Part shown: in pieces, positions 42,982 to 52,612 of the stretch
Position numbering within the stretch: the stretch's first letter is position 1
Layout: each line of letters starts with the position of its first letter
Translations under genes and position numbers: made by a program
Notes under the pieces: generated by a model
What the model was told of the DNA's origin: nothing
The model's input: the letters and a program-made list of their open reading frames with translations, nothing else
Databases searched by the model: none
Origin: a virus
DNA: 64,000 nucleotides
Strand: one strand, 5' to 3'
Virus record (IMG/VR): IMGVR_UViG_3300023198_001252
Span: 1 to 64,000 of that record

Positions 42982-43869
42982 TTAGGTTGGTCTTCCATTA
43001 AGGCGTTTTTGTAATTCATGTTTTTGTTTTTTTAGTAGTATAGCTTTTACAGTATCATTCTCTTTTTGAGCTTCATTAATTTGATTTTGAAGCTCATCAA
43101 TACTAACACCGCCAAAAGCATTATTATTTGTTCCACTTCCACCACCTGAATGATCGGGCGCTTTGATAAAACGTTTATTTGCATCGTCATTAGTCCACGC
43201 TGTGAAGAAATCTGCGATAGGAAGTTTTACACTTTGGCGATCTTTCATTACGACATGTTTTTCGCCTAGTTCATCAACTTCTATTGAGGCTCTGCCCCGG
43301 AAAGCATCAAATACCATTGGACGAGCTTCCTCATCAATCATGGCTTGATCCATTTGTGTAGTGATACTTTGTGTAATTGTGTAATCATCAATAGTATTAG
43401 TAAGTGTATTGATACTTACATCTTTTTCTGCAATTACTTTTTCAAAGTTTTCTGTTTTTTTTCTGTATATTGTTTCATTATTGTTTATCTTAGCTTGCAG
43501 TGCATCAAGTTCTGCTGATCCATCACTCTTGCCTTTATGGTTTTCTAACCATGCTTTTTCTGCTGCCACAAGTCTATTATACTCTGCTTCATCTACTGTG
43601 TCAAGTTTTTTTTCCACCTCTTTTTTTTCAGCTTCTAGTGCCTCATTCTTAGATACTTGCTCTTTATACTTTTCCTGTAATGTTTTTTTCTCTTCAAGAA
43701 TTTTATCTCTATTTACGGTAAGTCCATTAATGTGAGATTTTTCAATATACTTTACTGAAACAAGATCTAAAAAAAGTTTTTGTCCACTCTCATCATTTGT
43801 TAAAAAGTCTTTAACTTGCTCTAAGTTTTCAAATTGTAAAACTTTTCCATTGTTAATTTGTCCTGGCAT
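42982..43869 (-). CDS. Scaffolding protein (GP20-like)
   Basis: A 295-aa protein. A long coiled coil (~55-165, EEKKTLQEKYKEQVSKNEAL) and a C-terminal helical basic tail (ILLKKQKHELQKRLNGRPT) fit minor structural GP20/scaffold proteins. Directly upstream of the capsid gene, the usual order. Confidence 0.7.
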   Translation of the reverse strand: MPGQINNGKVLQFENLEQVKDFLTNDESGQKLFLDLVSVKYIEKSHINGLTVNRDKILEEKKTLQEKYKEQVSKNEALEAEKKEVEKKLDTVDEAEYNRLVAAEKAWLENHKGKSDGSAELDALQAKINNNETIYRKKTENFEKVIAEKDVSINTLTNTIDDYTITQSITTQMDQAMIDEEARPMVFDAFRGRASIEVDELGEKHVVMKDRQSVKLPIADFFTAWTNDDANKRFIKAPDHSGGGSGTNNNAFGGVSIDELQNQINEAQKENDTVKAILLKKQKHELQKRLNGRPT

Positions 43870-43901
43870 ATCCTATGCCTCCTTTTATAATTTAATTTAT
43901 T

Positions 43902-44549
43902 TTATTCTACGTCTGTAGATTTATTTATGGCCTCTATAATTTCTTTATTGTTTTTTAATAAGAGTAATTTTACTAATTCTTTATTATTTTTAATAAAATG
44001 TAATAGTATCGATGCAGTTAGATTTATATATTTTTCATTATTATATAATTTCATGTCACCTAAAACAAAATAAATAGCATGTAAACATTCATGAGTTAAT
44101 ATAAATACTTTCTCTGCTTGAGTAATTGTATCATTATTTATATATATTAAATATTCAGCAGGATTACATAACCCATCTGTTTTTCTTCCTATTTTTCTAG
44201 AGTACTCTTCACTGTTTAAATAAGTAATATTAAAAAAAAGATTGTTAATATTAAAATGTTTGGGCACATTAAATTGATTATCTATATAATCAATAAAATA
44301 ATCTTTATTATTTAATAAAAATTGAAATAGTATAAAAGCATATTTATCTTTAATTTGAAATTCAGCACAATATAATATATAAATAGCATTAAATATATTA
44401 TATTTCATATAATCAATATTTTTATTTATTGATATAATTTCTTTATGTTTATCTGCTGGATATCTATGAAAAGTACCCCCTTTTTCTATATCTATTTCTT
44501 CTTCAAATAATTCTAATTCCCATTCATAATTAATCGTTTGTATTGTCAA
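43902..44549 (-). CDS. HExxH metallopeptidase-like protein, paralog 1
   Basis: A 215-aa protein with THECLHAIYF (HExxH) at ~150 and a helical N-terminal half. It is paralogous to 47611-48249: shared are a SINKNIDYMKYNIFNAIY-type segment, the YLIYI..-HECLH block and a KNKELVKLLL-type tail. The pair brackets the head morphogenesis region. Possibly a prohead maturation protease, as no classic one was found; speculative. Confidence 0.55.
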   Translation of the reverse strand: MTIQTINYEWELELFEEEIDIEKGGTFHRYPADKHKEIISINKNIDYMKYNIFNAIYILYCAEFQIKDKYAFILFQFLLNNKDYFIDYIDNQFNVPKHFNINNLFFNITYLNSEEYSRKIGRKTDGLCNPAEYLIYINNDTITQAEKVFILTHECLHAIYFVLGDMKLYNNEKYINLTASILLHFIKNNKELVKLLLLKNNKEIIEAINKSTDVE

Positions 44550-45603
44550 ATAATTTCTCCTGTTTTATTATTTTTTTTAATAATGGTTTATTTAATTTTA
44601 ATCTATTCTCATTAATTCTATTAAAACTTATATCACAATAAGTTTTATCATTTTCAATCATTATCCAATTTCTATTTAAATTATCTGCTGCTACTCCTGT
44701 AGTTCCTGAACCTGAAAAACAATCTAGCACTATATCATTTTCATTAGAAGAGCATTTTATAATTTTTTCTATTAGCTTAATAGGTTTTTCGCAAACATGT
44801 CTTTTTCCTAAATTAGTACTTTTAATGTTCCACATATTATTATGTTCTTTTTTCAAATTATGTGTATATCTTAACTCTTCATATTCTTCTCTTAACTCTT
44901 CATATTTTTTAAACTCTTTATATTCATTAATATTGAATACATCTATCAATTCTGTATATGTTTCTTTTGTTGGTATATCCCATTGGCTAGAGTCATACCT
45001 AAAACAATGATCTGTTTTTTGACCTATAATATTTATTACTTGTTTTTTAGGTAAAACATAAAAACAATGTTCAGCCTTTCTATGTTTTAATCTTTTTGCT
45101 ATACTTTTATTATTTTCTCCCATGAAGCATAAAAGATTATAAAAATATTTACGTAAAGTTGCAAAATTATTACAATCATGCTTAACTTTTTTTAATCCCG
45201 TAGAATCTTGAAAAGTATAAAATAAAATAAATTCACATACATTAAACCAACTTCGTAAATTACTTTTTTCTGTTGGGTTTTTCCATGACAAAGACCTAAA
45301 ATCACCTTTATTCCATATAATAAAAGAATTAAAAATAAATTCTGTATTATCTTCTAACCATCTCATAATATCTTTTATTTGTAGCATATCATTATGAAAC
45401 CAATAAAAAGAGCCATTATTTTTTAAAACTCTCTGACATTCAATAAAAACACTACCCATCCATTCTATATAATTATCTATTTTATCCCATTTTGTTTTTT
45501 TGATATTATATGGAGGATCTATACAAATAAGATTAATAGACTTATCTTTAATCTCTTTTAAGACATTCAAGCAATCACCCTTATATATATTATTTAATTC
45601 CAT
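44530..45603 (-). CDS. Beta-class DNA methyltransferase (N6/N4)
   Basis: A 357-aa protein with catalytic motif first (LICIDPPYNIKKTKWD) and SAM motif last (VLDCFSGSGTTGVAADNLNR), the beta-class order. It acts on adenine-N6 or cytosine-N4; which cannot be told. Fourth methyltransferase of the phage, embedded among head genes and overlapping the HExxH gene by 20 nt. Confidence 0.85.
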   Translation of the reverse strand: MELNNIYKGDCLNVLKEIKDKSINLICIDPPYNIKKTKWDKIDNYIEWMGSVFIECQRVLKNNGSFYWFHNDMLQIKDIMRWLEDNTEFIFNSFIIWNKGDFRSLSWKNPTEKSNLRSWFNVCEFILFYTFQDSTGLKKVKHDCNNFATLRKYFYNLLCFMGENNKSIAKRLKHRKAEHCFYVLPKKQVINIIGQKTDHCFRYDSSQWDIPTKETYTELIDVFNINEYKEFKKYEELREEYEELRYTHNLKKEHNNMWNIKSTNLGKRHVCEKPIKLIEKIIKCSSNENDIVLDCFSGSGTTGVAADNLNRNWIMIENDKTYCDISFNRINENRLKLNKPLLKKIIKQEKLFDNTND

Positions 45604-45605
45604 TT

Positions 45606-46055
45606 TTATAACTTCCCTATATCATATTTAATTTTTTTAATATCATTAGCTGAGTATTCCCAAAATACAAAAACATCTCTAATATTTATTAACATATCCG
45701 GTTTTTCTATATTGCACATTTTAATATAATCTTTTCTAGTTAATGCTCTATGTTTATTATAGATTGTTTGTATTGTGCACATTTCATTATTGTTTAATGT
45801 GTTTCTAACAATATGATATGTTTTCTTAATTGAAAATTCAAATGTGTAAAATAAATGATAGAGTGTTTGCTTTAGGATAGTCCCTTCATTTGTTTTAATA
45901 TATGTATCATTTGTAAATGATGTTTTGAAATTTTTATAAAAGTAAACATCAATTAAAAATAAATATTGCAATATTTCTCTGTAGCTTAGGGCATGATCAA
46001 TACTCAATAGGTATTGTATAGCTTGTTTAACCTTTTCTTTATTATATTGTATCAT
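45606..46055 (-). CDS. Panacea/SocA-like protein (tentative)
   Basis: A 149-aa helical protein (VKQAIQYLLSIDHALSYREI...TSFTNDTYIKTNEGTILKQT...). This recalls the DUF4065/Panacea fold (LLYFxD..YY..G...TGD.Y), known from antitoxins and phage proteins. No cognate toxin adjacent. Low certainty. Confidence 0.4.
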   Translation of the reverse strand: MIQYNKEKVKQAIQYLLSIDHALSYREILQYLFLIDVYFYKNFKTSFTNDTYIKTNEGTILKQTLYHLFYTFEFSIKKTYHIVRNTLNNNEMCTIQTIYNKHRALTRKDYIKMCNIEKPDMLINIRDVFVFWEYSANDIKKIKYDIGKL

Positions 46056-46058
46056 TTA

Positions 46059-46550
46059 TTATTTCTTAGCTCCATTTAATTGTTGGGGAAAATAGATGCC
46101 ATTACGATCTTTAATTTTCGGGTGTAATTGATTTATATAATTTAAAGCTAACATTTTTATTCTATATTGTGGGCTTACTATAATGTATGGAATAGTCTTA
46201 TTATGGCCACAACAACAACCTATTGTAGGAATACCCTGAGCCCAAAGGTATTTTATTTCTGTTATAAGACATTTATCTACATCAATATAGTACCTCCGCT
46301 CATCTCCTAACCAATTAGTGATTTCGATATTAGGGGGTACTTTTAATCTGCTAGTATGTTCATTATTTCCAGGATACCTATTTTTAGTGCATATACATCT
46401 TTTGTTATTTCTTAATACCGTATTTATAATTTTATCTATCTTGCCTATATCTTTTGTATTTTTTAATTCGCAAAGTAAGGCAAAAACAAAATTATCTATT
46501 TTTATATTTTTATATTGTCCAATTATTAAATTATTTATATTATTTTCCAT
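46059..46550 (-). CDS. Cys/His-rich phage protein, 163 aa
   Basis: Contains CICTKNRYPGNNEHTS and GIPTIGCCCGHNKTIPYIIV, a CCGH motif recurrent in hypothetical phage proteins. Possibly metal binding. Overlaps the start of the methyltransferase-side gene cluster closely. Unknown function. Confidence 0.5.
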   Translation of the reverse strand: MENNINNLIIGQYKNIKIDNFVFALLCELKNTKDIGKIDKIINTVLRNNKRCICTKNRYPGNNEHTSRLKVPPNIEITNWLGDERRYYIDVDKCLITEIKYLWAQGIPTIGCCCGHNKTIPYIIVSPQYRIKMLALNYINQLHPKIKDRNGIYFPQQLNGAKK

Positions 46551-47610
46551 TTATTTCTAATCCTTTACTCTTTAATTGATCTATAGTTAGTATGTTATTT
46601 TTATTGTCTGTAAATTGATTTATTTTAATATCCCCATTTTTCCATGCTTTATATCTTGTCGGTCCCAGTACACTTTTTTGGAATTTAGCAGATTGTTTAT
46701 TTAACCATTCAGGATAATTTATAGTCTCAGCTACTTGTCCGTTCATACTTGCCCTGGTAGATTCTGACAATTCATCTTTATCAAATCCTAATTCCTTCCA
46801 GCTTTTTAATATTGGTGTTGTTGTTGAGCGACATCCAAAATGACTCGGAGGGACTTCACCATTTAATTCTGTAACACTTCCATCATAAAGATCTTTTTTA
46901 CCATCAAGATTAATACAAATTAAAGTTGTTCTACTATCTAAAGTTGACACCCACTGATAACCTTTTACAATATCCTCATTCTCTTGATAAAAAGATTCTT
47001 TAGTTGTATTTAATATATGGCTGTTTGTAGTTCTTACAATAGTTTGTATTTGACTTCTACTTCTTTGTAGTTTTCCATCTTTATAATTATTAGCTCTTGT
47101 ACCAAATAATTCACGTGTCATTTGTTGTAAGGTCTGCCCTTTAATTACTCCTGCCTTTACTGTATTTTCTACTATTTGTTTATTCTCAGTAGACCAACTA
47201 TCAAACCATTGACTCATTTTCTTAGCTTCATAAGGCCTAGCATTTGCAGTTTTCCATACAGAGTCAATAGTTGGAATAGTCGTTTCAATATTTATATCAG
47301 AAGGTAAAGACGATTGTATAGTGTCATTTTGAAATTCTAATTCATTACTTATAAGATTTTTAAAATCTTCTTCTGTAGTTGCAGTTACTAATTGTTTTAA
47401 TATTTTATTAGATTTTGCAGCCCATTTTAATATTTTTTTACTTCTTTTTTTTGTTAATGTTTCTCCATCAATAGACAATACTTTCAGTCTTAAATCTTGT
47501 TCTATTTTTTGCATTACTTCCAATACATTTTTAACAGATTTATTTCTGAATTGGAAATTAAATATTTGTTCTTGAGTATTCTTATTTCTTAATTCATCGT
47601 TTATAGACAT
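46540..47610 (-). CDS. Head morphogenesis protein (SPP1 gp7/Mu F-like)
   Basis: A 356-aa protein. The C-terminal half has RTTNSHILNTTKESFYQENE, YQWVSTLDSRTTLICINLDG and EVPPSHFGCRSTTTPIL, the Phage_Mu_F signature with a conserved H-x-x-C-R. It associates with the portal and aids head assembly or DNA ejection. Confidence 0.8.
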   Translation of the reverse strand: MSINDELRNKNTQEQIFNFQFRNKSVKNVLEVMQKIEQDLRLKVLSIDGETLTKKRSKKILKWAAKSNKILKQLVTATTEEDFKNLISNELEFQNDTIQSSLPSDINIETTIPTIDSVWKTANARPYEAKKMSQWFDSWSTENKQIVENTVKAGVIKGQTLQQMTRELFGTRANNYKDGKLQRSRSQIQTIVRTTNSHILNTTKESFYQENEDIVKGYQWVSTLDSRTTLICINLDGKKDLYDGSVTELNGEVPPSHFGCRSTTTPILKSWKELGFDKDELSESTRASMNGQVAETINYPEWLNKQSAKFQKSVLGPTRYKAWKNGDIKINQFTDNKNNILTIDQLKSKGLEINGK

Positions 47611-48249
47611 TTATTTGGCCTTTTCTATATAATTAATAATATCTTTATCTTCTTTTGTTAATAAAATAGACATTAGTTCTTTATTACTTCTTAATACATG
47701 TGATATAATAGATGCTACTATACCTACATATTTTTCATTCTCAAATAATTCTATATCCTGTAAATAATAAAATAAGGCATGTACCATTTCATGTACAATT
47801 ACACCATGGGTTTTTTGTATATCTAATTCTTCCTTTACTATATAAATAATATGCTGGGCAGGGAAACAATAGCCAATAATATTATCATTTAGAAAAGAAG
47901 CTACGTGCTTTCTTGTTTTATAAGCTATATCAAAATGTATATTTTCTATACTAATATAATTAGGAAAATCTTCTTTATTCTTTATAAAATTACTAAAATA
48001 TTTTTTATTCCTTAATAATAAACCAAAAATATTATAAGCATATTTCTCTTCAATATTAAATTCATTACAATAAGTATTATAAATAAGTTCAAATATATTA
48101 TAATTTATATACTTAATATTTTTATTAACTGACATTTTAGATTTATTACCTAACCGCTTATTATAAAATAATAAATCTTGTTCTTTTATATTCACTATAG
48201 AATCTATTATATCTAATTCCCATATAGTATTTATTGTATTAATATTCAT
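47611..48249 (-). CDS. HExxH metallopeptidase-like protein, paralog 2
   Basis: A 212-aa protein with VHEMVHALFYYL (HExxH), paralogous to 43902-44549 along its length. It immediately precedes the Mu-F-like gene. The function is unknown; a structural or processing role in the head is possible by location. Confidence 0.55.
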   Translation of the reverse strand: MNINTINTIWELDIIDSIVNIKEQDLLFYNKRLGNKSKMSVNKNIKYINYNIFELIYNTYCNEFNIEEKYAYNIFGLLLRNKKYFSNFIKNKEDFPNYISIENIHFDIAYKTRKHVASFLNDNIIGYCFPAQHIIYIVKEELDIQKTHGVIVHEMVHALFYYLQDIELFENEKYVGIVASIISHVLRSNKELMSILLTKEDKDIINYIEKAK

Positions 48250-48261
48250 CTATCTAATCCT

Positions 48262-48451
48262 TTACTTTTTTAAAACTATCCATATTAAAAATAGTATTGT
48301 CAACCAACTACAAACAGTTGCTAATATTCCTATGGATATAACAATAATAATTAAATATGAATTTTTAATATATTCAGATTGCTATTAGTATAAAAAGACA
48401 TAAAGCCATAACAGAACCAAAAACATAAAAAAATAATAAACTATTTAACAT
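48262..48451 (-). pseudogene. Two-helix membrane protein split by frameshift
   Basis: The first frame (48374-48451, 25 codons, SD GAGG) encodes MLNSLLFFYVFGSVMALCLF. A second frame continues as SYLIIIVISIGILATVCSWL...IVLKK with no start codon. Joined they form a two-helix membrane protein of ~60 aa. Holin-like in topology; probably inactive now. Confidence 0.4.
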
Positions 48452-48962
48452 CTATATTTTCCTCTATGTTTTCTTTTTGTTGTTTATGAAAATTTTTAAA
48501 ATATTTTAAAGTATTTAAAAAAATTAATTCTAATTCCGGTGATAGGTTATAGCGTTCTTTATTTATTTTAATACTTTCTATAATATCACCATTATCATGT
48601 CTTAATACTGCTGCATTCCAATCACAAAACATTTCAACTATTGATACTAAATCCATGTCTTTAATTCCATTTTCATGGTGCTCAATATGATGATCATTGT
48701 TTTTATAGTGGTGATCTAGTGCCGGTTTTAATTTTCTTAAGTTTCTTTTATACTCTTCACTGCCATAAGTTAATTTTTTAAGTAGTGGTGTATATTCATG
48801 GAATACACTAATCTCAGGATCAAATAATTTACTACGATCATGGGTAGAGGCTCTAATAAATAATTGGTCAATAAAAGTAAAAATTAAAGATCGTACTGTG
48901 TCTATATGAGTAATTATACTTTTTTGTGTTTCTTCATATTTATTTTTCTTTGGTGTTTTCAT
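48441..48962 (-). CDS. DUF5662-like protein
   Basis: A 173-aa helical protein. The His/Asp-rich core THDRSKLFDPEI and LDHHYKNNDHHIEHHENGIK, then VEMFCDWNAAVLRHDNGD, match DUF5662, common in phages and possibly an HD-type phosphohydrolase. Substrate unknown. Confidence 0.65.
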   Translation of the reverse strand: MKTPKKNKYEETQKSIITHIDTVRSLIFTFIDQLFIRASTHDRSKLFDPEISVFHEYTPLLKKLTYGSEEYKRNLRKLKPALDHHYKNNDHHIEHHENGIKDMDLVSIVEMFCDWNAAVLRHDNGDIIESIKINKERYNLSPELELIFLNTLKYFKNFHKQQKENIEENIDVK

Positions 48963-49296
48963 TTGTTAAATCCTTTAGTAATTCTTCTGTTTTTTCTTCT
49001 GTTGCTTTATATTTTTCTATAGTAATATTTGCAGATAGCATATTTTCAAGTGCTTTCTTCTGTTTCATTTGTTCTTGCAAATAACTTTTTTTTAAAACTT
49101 CACACATTTTGTCTATATTTTCCTCTAAACAAAATACAGAAAATTGAGTATCATATAAAAACCCACTACCTTTTCCTATGCAATTTAAAATAATAAAATC
49201 TAAATAAACTTTTTTAATATCATGCTCTCTTATTCTTATACAGATCTCATCTTCTAATATAAGTTTACTTATCCATAATTTATATATTTTAATCAT
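48940..49296 (-). CDS. Hypothetical protein, 118 aa
   Basis: The N-terminal half is a beta/alpha unit (MIKIYKLWISKLILEDEICI), the C-terminal half a coiled coil (QEQMKQKKALENMLSANI). Overlaps the DUF5662 gene by 23 nt. Unknown. Confidence 0.55.
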   Translation of the reverse strand: MIKIYKLWISKLILEDEICIRIREHDIKKVYLDFIILNCIGKGSGFLYDTQFSVFCLEENIDKMCEVLKKSYLQEQMKQKKALENMLSANITIEKYKATEEKTEELLKDLTNENTKEK

Positions 49297-49338
49297 TTAT
49301 TATATCCTTTATGTTTTATTTTTCTATAAATATTTTAA

Positions 49339-49551
49339 TCACCAAATAAGATTAGTAAATTTTATAAATAGTTTTTTATACCACAATACTTTTCTACAAT
49401 CGTTTAATTCTTCCTTATGTGCATCCCAATCACCACCACTACACATATTAGTTGTTTGATAATAATTATATTTGTCTTTTGCTTCTATTCTATAATAAGC
49501 TTCTCCAAAATAAGGTTTTTTGGATCTTATCTTATCCCCTATTTTAAACAT
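49339..49551 (-). CDS. Hypothetical protein, 70 aa
   Basis: Begins MFKIGDKIRSKKPYFGEAYY, a small beta-barrel-like start, then a hydrophobic basic C-terminus (KLFIKFTNLIW). Start overlaps the previous stop by 8 nt. Unknown. Confidence 0.5.
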   Translation of the reverse strand: MFKIGDKIRSKKPYFGEAYYRIEAKDKYNYYQTTNMCSGGDWDAHKEELNDCRKVLWYKKLFIKFTNLIW

Positions 49552-49795
49552 TATCTACCCCTCCTTCTGTTCCATGTAATTTCGGTCCTTTATTCTCACT
49601 AGGATAACATGCAAAAATCTCAGAGTTTTTATTAATATACTCTTCATTTACTGTAAAAAACTGCATACTATCTTTAGATAATTTAACAGTTCCTTCATAT
49701 TCATTATTTTGCCATTCAACCACTTCCCCTTCTGTGCTTTTAAAAATTGTACCTGATGGAATAATAATATCTTTTTTTGTAACATATTCTTTCAT
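49544..49795 (-). CDS. Hypothetical protein, paralog of 49855-50061
   Basis: An 83-aa protein. VTKKDIIIPSGTIFKSTEGE...VKLSKDSMQFFTVNEEYINK closely parallels the next gene upstream. A tandem duplicate of a small beta-barrel domain with an acidic patch. Function unknown. Confidence 0.6.
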   Translation of the reverse strand: MKEYVTKKDIIIPSGTIFKSTEGEVVEWQNNEYEGTVKLSKDSMQFFTVNEEYINKNSEIFACYPSENKGPKLHGTEGGVDNV

Positions 49796-49854
49796 ATACG
49801 CTATACCTCTTTTTATAATCTAGGGGATATAATTATATCCCCTTCAATCACTAA

Positions 49855-50061
49855 TTAAACTGTTTTTACTATTTCAAACATTTCCGGGTTTTCATTAATG
49901 TAGTCGTCATTTAATTTGAATGTTTGAGCTGTGTCTTTTGACAATCCTATTTCTGTTTCATAATTACCTTCTACATACTTTCTACTTTCATTATCCACAT
50001 TAGTGAATATAGAACCTGCTGGAATAATAATGTCTTTTTTTGTTTTAAATTTGTTAATCAT
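49855..50061 (-). CDS. Hypothetical protein, paralog of 49544-49795
   Basis: A 68-aa protein (KTKKDIIIPAGSIFTNVDNE...GLSKDTAQTFKLNDDYINEN). Tandem paralog of the gene downstream. Unknown. Confidence 0.6.
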   Translation of the reverse strand: MINKFKTKKDIIIPAGSIFTNVDNESRKYVEGNYETEIGLSKDTAQTFKLNDDYINENPEMFEIVKTV

Positions 50062-50079
50062 TCATACCTCTTTTATAAT

Positions 50080-50253
50080 TTATATTTTTAAAAATTCTTT
50101 AGTGTATTTATTTTCATTATAGTATTCAAAAGTTACAGGCACATCATCATGTAAAAAAACTAATTCACAATATAAACAAGCTAGTAAACCCCTATACTTT
50201 TTATTTCTATTTATCTTTTTACCACATACTAAACATTTTTGTTTTTTACCCAT
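50080..50253 (-). CDS. Small zinc-finger protein
   Basis: A 57-aa protein, start MGKKQKCLVCGKK at 50253 because AAAGG lies 7-8 nt upstream. Four cysteines as CLVC...CLYC. It overlaps the ThyX-like stop by 8 nt. Confidence 0.5.
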   Translation of the reverse strand: MGKKQKCLVCGKKINRNKKYRGLLACLYCELVFLHDDVPVTFEYYNENKYTKEFLKI

Positions 50254-50854
50254 AGATAATACCTTTATTTTCATGATACTTTTCATATCTTTTGTTTATA
50301 TTTTGAAACTCTTTAAGAGTTAAATTTTTAAAAAATCGTTCAGATATTTTACAGGTTCTTATTTGAGAGCATCCACCACGATACACACATTCCGGGACAC
50401 AAGTATAATATAGTTCAGGATAATCTACTTTTATAGAATTAAGAAATTCAATCCATGATAGTATTGTTTCAGCATGTGCTTTTTGGCATAATCGTTTTCT
50501 ACTGATATTAATTATTGCTTGTGCATTGGCTACACATCTATGGGGTATTAATACAGTGCGTGTATTTTTTAATGTAGAATCTTTTAGTATATCTTCTCTT
50601 TGAGTACCAACAAAATGCTCAATCCCTATTTTATGTCTTACAAAATGTACAGAAACAAAAGATTTTATTTTTTGCCATATCCAATTTATTTTTAATAATC
50701 TAATAGGGGAATGTTCTGCTATTAATATAGATTTTTTCCATTTTGTATCTGGATTGTTTATTGGCTTTAAATATATAGTAGTTAGTGCAGCTTCTTTTAT
50801 ATCTTTCCATATCCCATTTATATCTTGTCTTTTGACTTTACAGTTATTTGTCAA
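50246..50854 (-). CDS. ThyX-like protein (flavin-dependent thymidylate synthase)
   Basis: A 202-aa protein. AEHSPIRLL, then VSVHFVRHKIGIEHFVGTQR and LCQKAHAETILSW follow the ThyX layout, but the signature RHRxxSxNExSxRY is altered (RHKIGIEHFVGTQRED). The C-terminus has a Cys cluster (CVPECVYRGGCSQIRTC) not usual in ThyX. Could make or modify dTMP; a divergent substrate is possible. Confidence 0.45.
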   Translation of the reverse strand: MTNNCKVKRQDINGIWKDIKEAALTTIYLKPINNPDTKWKKSILIAEHSPIRLLKINWIWQKIKSFVSVHFVRHKIGIEHFVGTQREDILKDSTLKNTRTVLIPHRCVANAQAIINISRKRLCQKAHAETILSWIEFLNSIKVDYPELYYTCVPECVYRGGCSQIRTCKISERFFKNLTLKEFQNINKRYEKYHENKGIIYG

Positions 50855-50983
50855 TAACTTCTCCTATATTTATTGTTTTAGTTCCTTTGCTCATTTATAA
50901 ACAGAGATATACCTATCTTTATGGTTTTTTTATTTATAGAATTTTAATGGTAGTTTCTCAATATTTTAGTTTTATTACTCAAT

Positions 50984-52519
50984 CTATTCAGCCCTAGCAT
51001 CCTCTTCTTCTACTTCTGCTTCATTAATATTTATATTAGTTGTCATGGAAGATGCCTCTAGTTCATCAGTATGTTCATCAAAGGTTTTATCTGCTCTTAT
51101 CAATTCACCTTTTTTTAATAACATAAAAATATCGGGATCGGTTAATACTCCTGATTGCCAACTTTGTAATAAAGCTTGTAACATTTGAAAATTCATTGTA
51201 TTGGGTAAATAATCAGTATTCAATTTATATAAAATATCTTCTATTTCATTATCCGGTACATTAACCCATTTACCAGCTATTTGCAATCCTTTTGTTATTG
51301 CCCCACTAATACTATTGGCAATACTAGCTAATACACCCTGCTCACCTTGTCTATGTATAGTTGCTGCCTCAGCCGTTTCTGTTTGCTTTTTTTCAGGGGC
51401 AATTATACGAGCACCGAGTAAAGCCATAAGTCCTTCTTTTTGCTGCATAGCTACTCTTAATTCTTCTAATCCACTACCATCAAGGCTAAGAAATCCCCAT
51501 TTACCTTTTTCATCAAAAAGTAATGTTCTACTACTACCTAATGTAATTGTGTCCTTTCCTTCCGGTTGTATATATCCAGCTAAACAAGGTGTAGGATTTC
51601 CGGTTAAAATTAATCCATTTTCATAGTTAGCACTATTTCTATAATGAGCTATATTAACATCTGATAAATCATTAATAGCAGAAAATTCAATATCCCAACT
51701 TATACCACGTTCTGTAATTGCGTAGAAAGGGATATAATTTAATCTTTGATTATCTATTTTCGGTTCTGCTTTAGACACCAATTCCCAATCAAAATTGGTT
51801 GCAGTAGTTCCGCTTTGTCCTGTTTGTACTACTTTTTCATATACTCTTTGCCTATAGTAACCATCAGTATCTAAATCAAGTACTCTTATTCTTTGTATAC
51901 ACACATTTTCAAATTCATTTGTGGCTTTTTTTGTTTCAGTTTCAAACAATGTAACAAAAGAAGTTTGATACTCATTATTTATTTTACTTTGTCTCCAATT
52001 ATATACACATTCAGCACGATATTGAACAAAGTAAGGTTTTAAATTTTTACTTTCAAATTCTGCCTTAGTCATTCTACTTGTATTTACTGCTGGAAAATCC
52101 ACAAGTAAACCTACTCTATTTTTTAATAATACTTGCTCAAATAGTTCTTTCGTAAAATCATCTAAAGTTTGATTCATAGCATTACAATTAGTTTGCATAT
52201 ACCTTAACTCTTCAGGCAATTCTATCAAAGGATCTTTTCTAAAAACTAATCCGGTTAATCCGTCGACTGTTCTACCTGTAGCATTGAACCAAAGAGCATA
52301 TTGTTGATAGACAGCATAAAGATTTGGACCATCTTGTTCTGTTGTATGTCCAGATAACATAGGTAAATAGGCTTTGCTTTGCAAAGAAAGTTTTATGGCT
52401 TCTTGCCCATCATTAGCATCTTGATTTTTTAACCAATTAGAAGTATATAAAATATAATTAGGATGTTTATTATCTATTCCTGTTAATGTTAAATCTGTAG
52501 TTGTATTAATAGCAGCCAT
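50984..52519 (-). CDS. Portal protein (DUF4055 family)
   Basis: A 511-aa protein. TNWLKNQDANDGQEAIKL at the start, YALWFNATGRTVDGLTGLVF and LLKNRVGLLVDFPAVNTSRM fit DUF4055 portals. It lies between large terminase and the head genes. Forms the dodecameric DNA gate. SD AGAGG. Confidence 0.8.
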   Translation of the reverse strand: MAAINTTTDLTLTGIDNKHPNYILYTSNWLKNQDANDGQEAIKLSLQSKAYLPMLSGHTTEQDGPNLYAVYQQYALWFNATGRTVDGLTGLVFRKDPLIELPEELRYMQTNCNAMNQTLDDFTKELFEQVLLKNRVGLLVDFPAVNTSRMTKAEFESKNLKPYFVQYRAECVYNWRQSKINNEYQTSFVTLFETETKKATNEFENVCIQRIRVLDLDTDGYYRQRVYEKVVQTGQSGTTATNFDWELVSKAEPKIDNQRLNYIPFYAITERGISWDIEFSAINDLSDVNIAHYRNSANYENGLILTGNPTPCLAGYIQPEGKDTITLGSSRTLLFDEKGKWGFLSLDGSGLEELRVAMQQKEGLMALLGARIIAPEKKQTETAEAATIHRQGEQGVLASIANSISGAITKGLQIAGKWVNVPDNEIEDILYKLNTDYLPNTMNFQMLQALLQSWQSGVLTDPDIFMLLKKGELIRADKTFDEHTDELEASSMTTNININEAEVEEEDARAE

Positions 52520-52560
52520 TTAATATCCTCTTTAATAGTAAACAAATGTTCATTATTGTT

Positions 52561-52589
52561 AATATAACATAGTATTAAATAAAAAGCAA
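52561..52589 (-). promoter_or_regulatory. Promoter upstream of portal
   Basis: TTGCTT (52589-52584), 17-bp spacer, TATATT (52566-52561). The -35 differs from the early consensus in the same way as the terminase promoter, perhaps a late class. Confidence 0.5.
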
Positions 52590-52612
52590 ATATTATTTTT
52601 ACCTTATTACTG

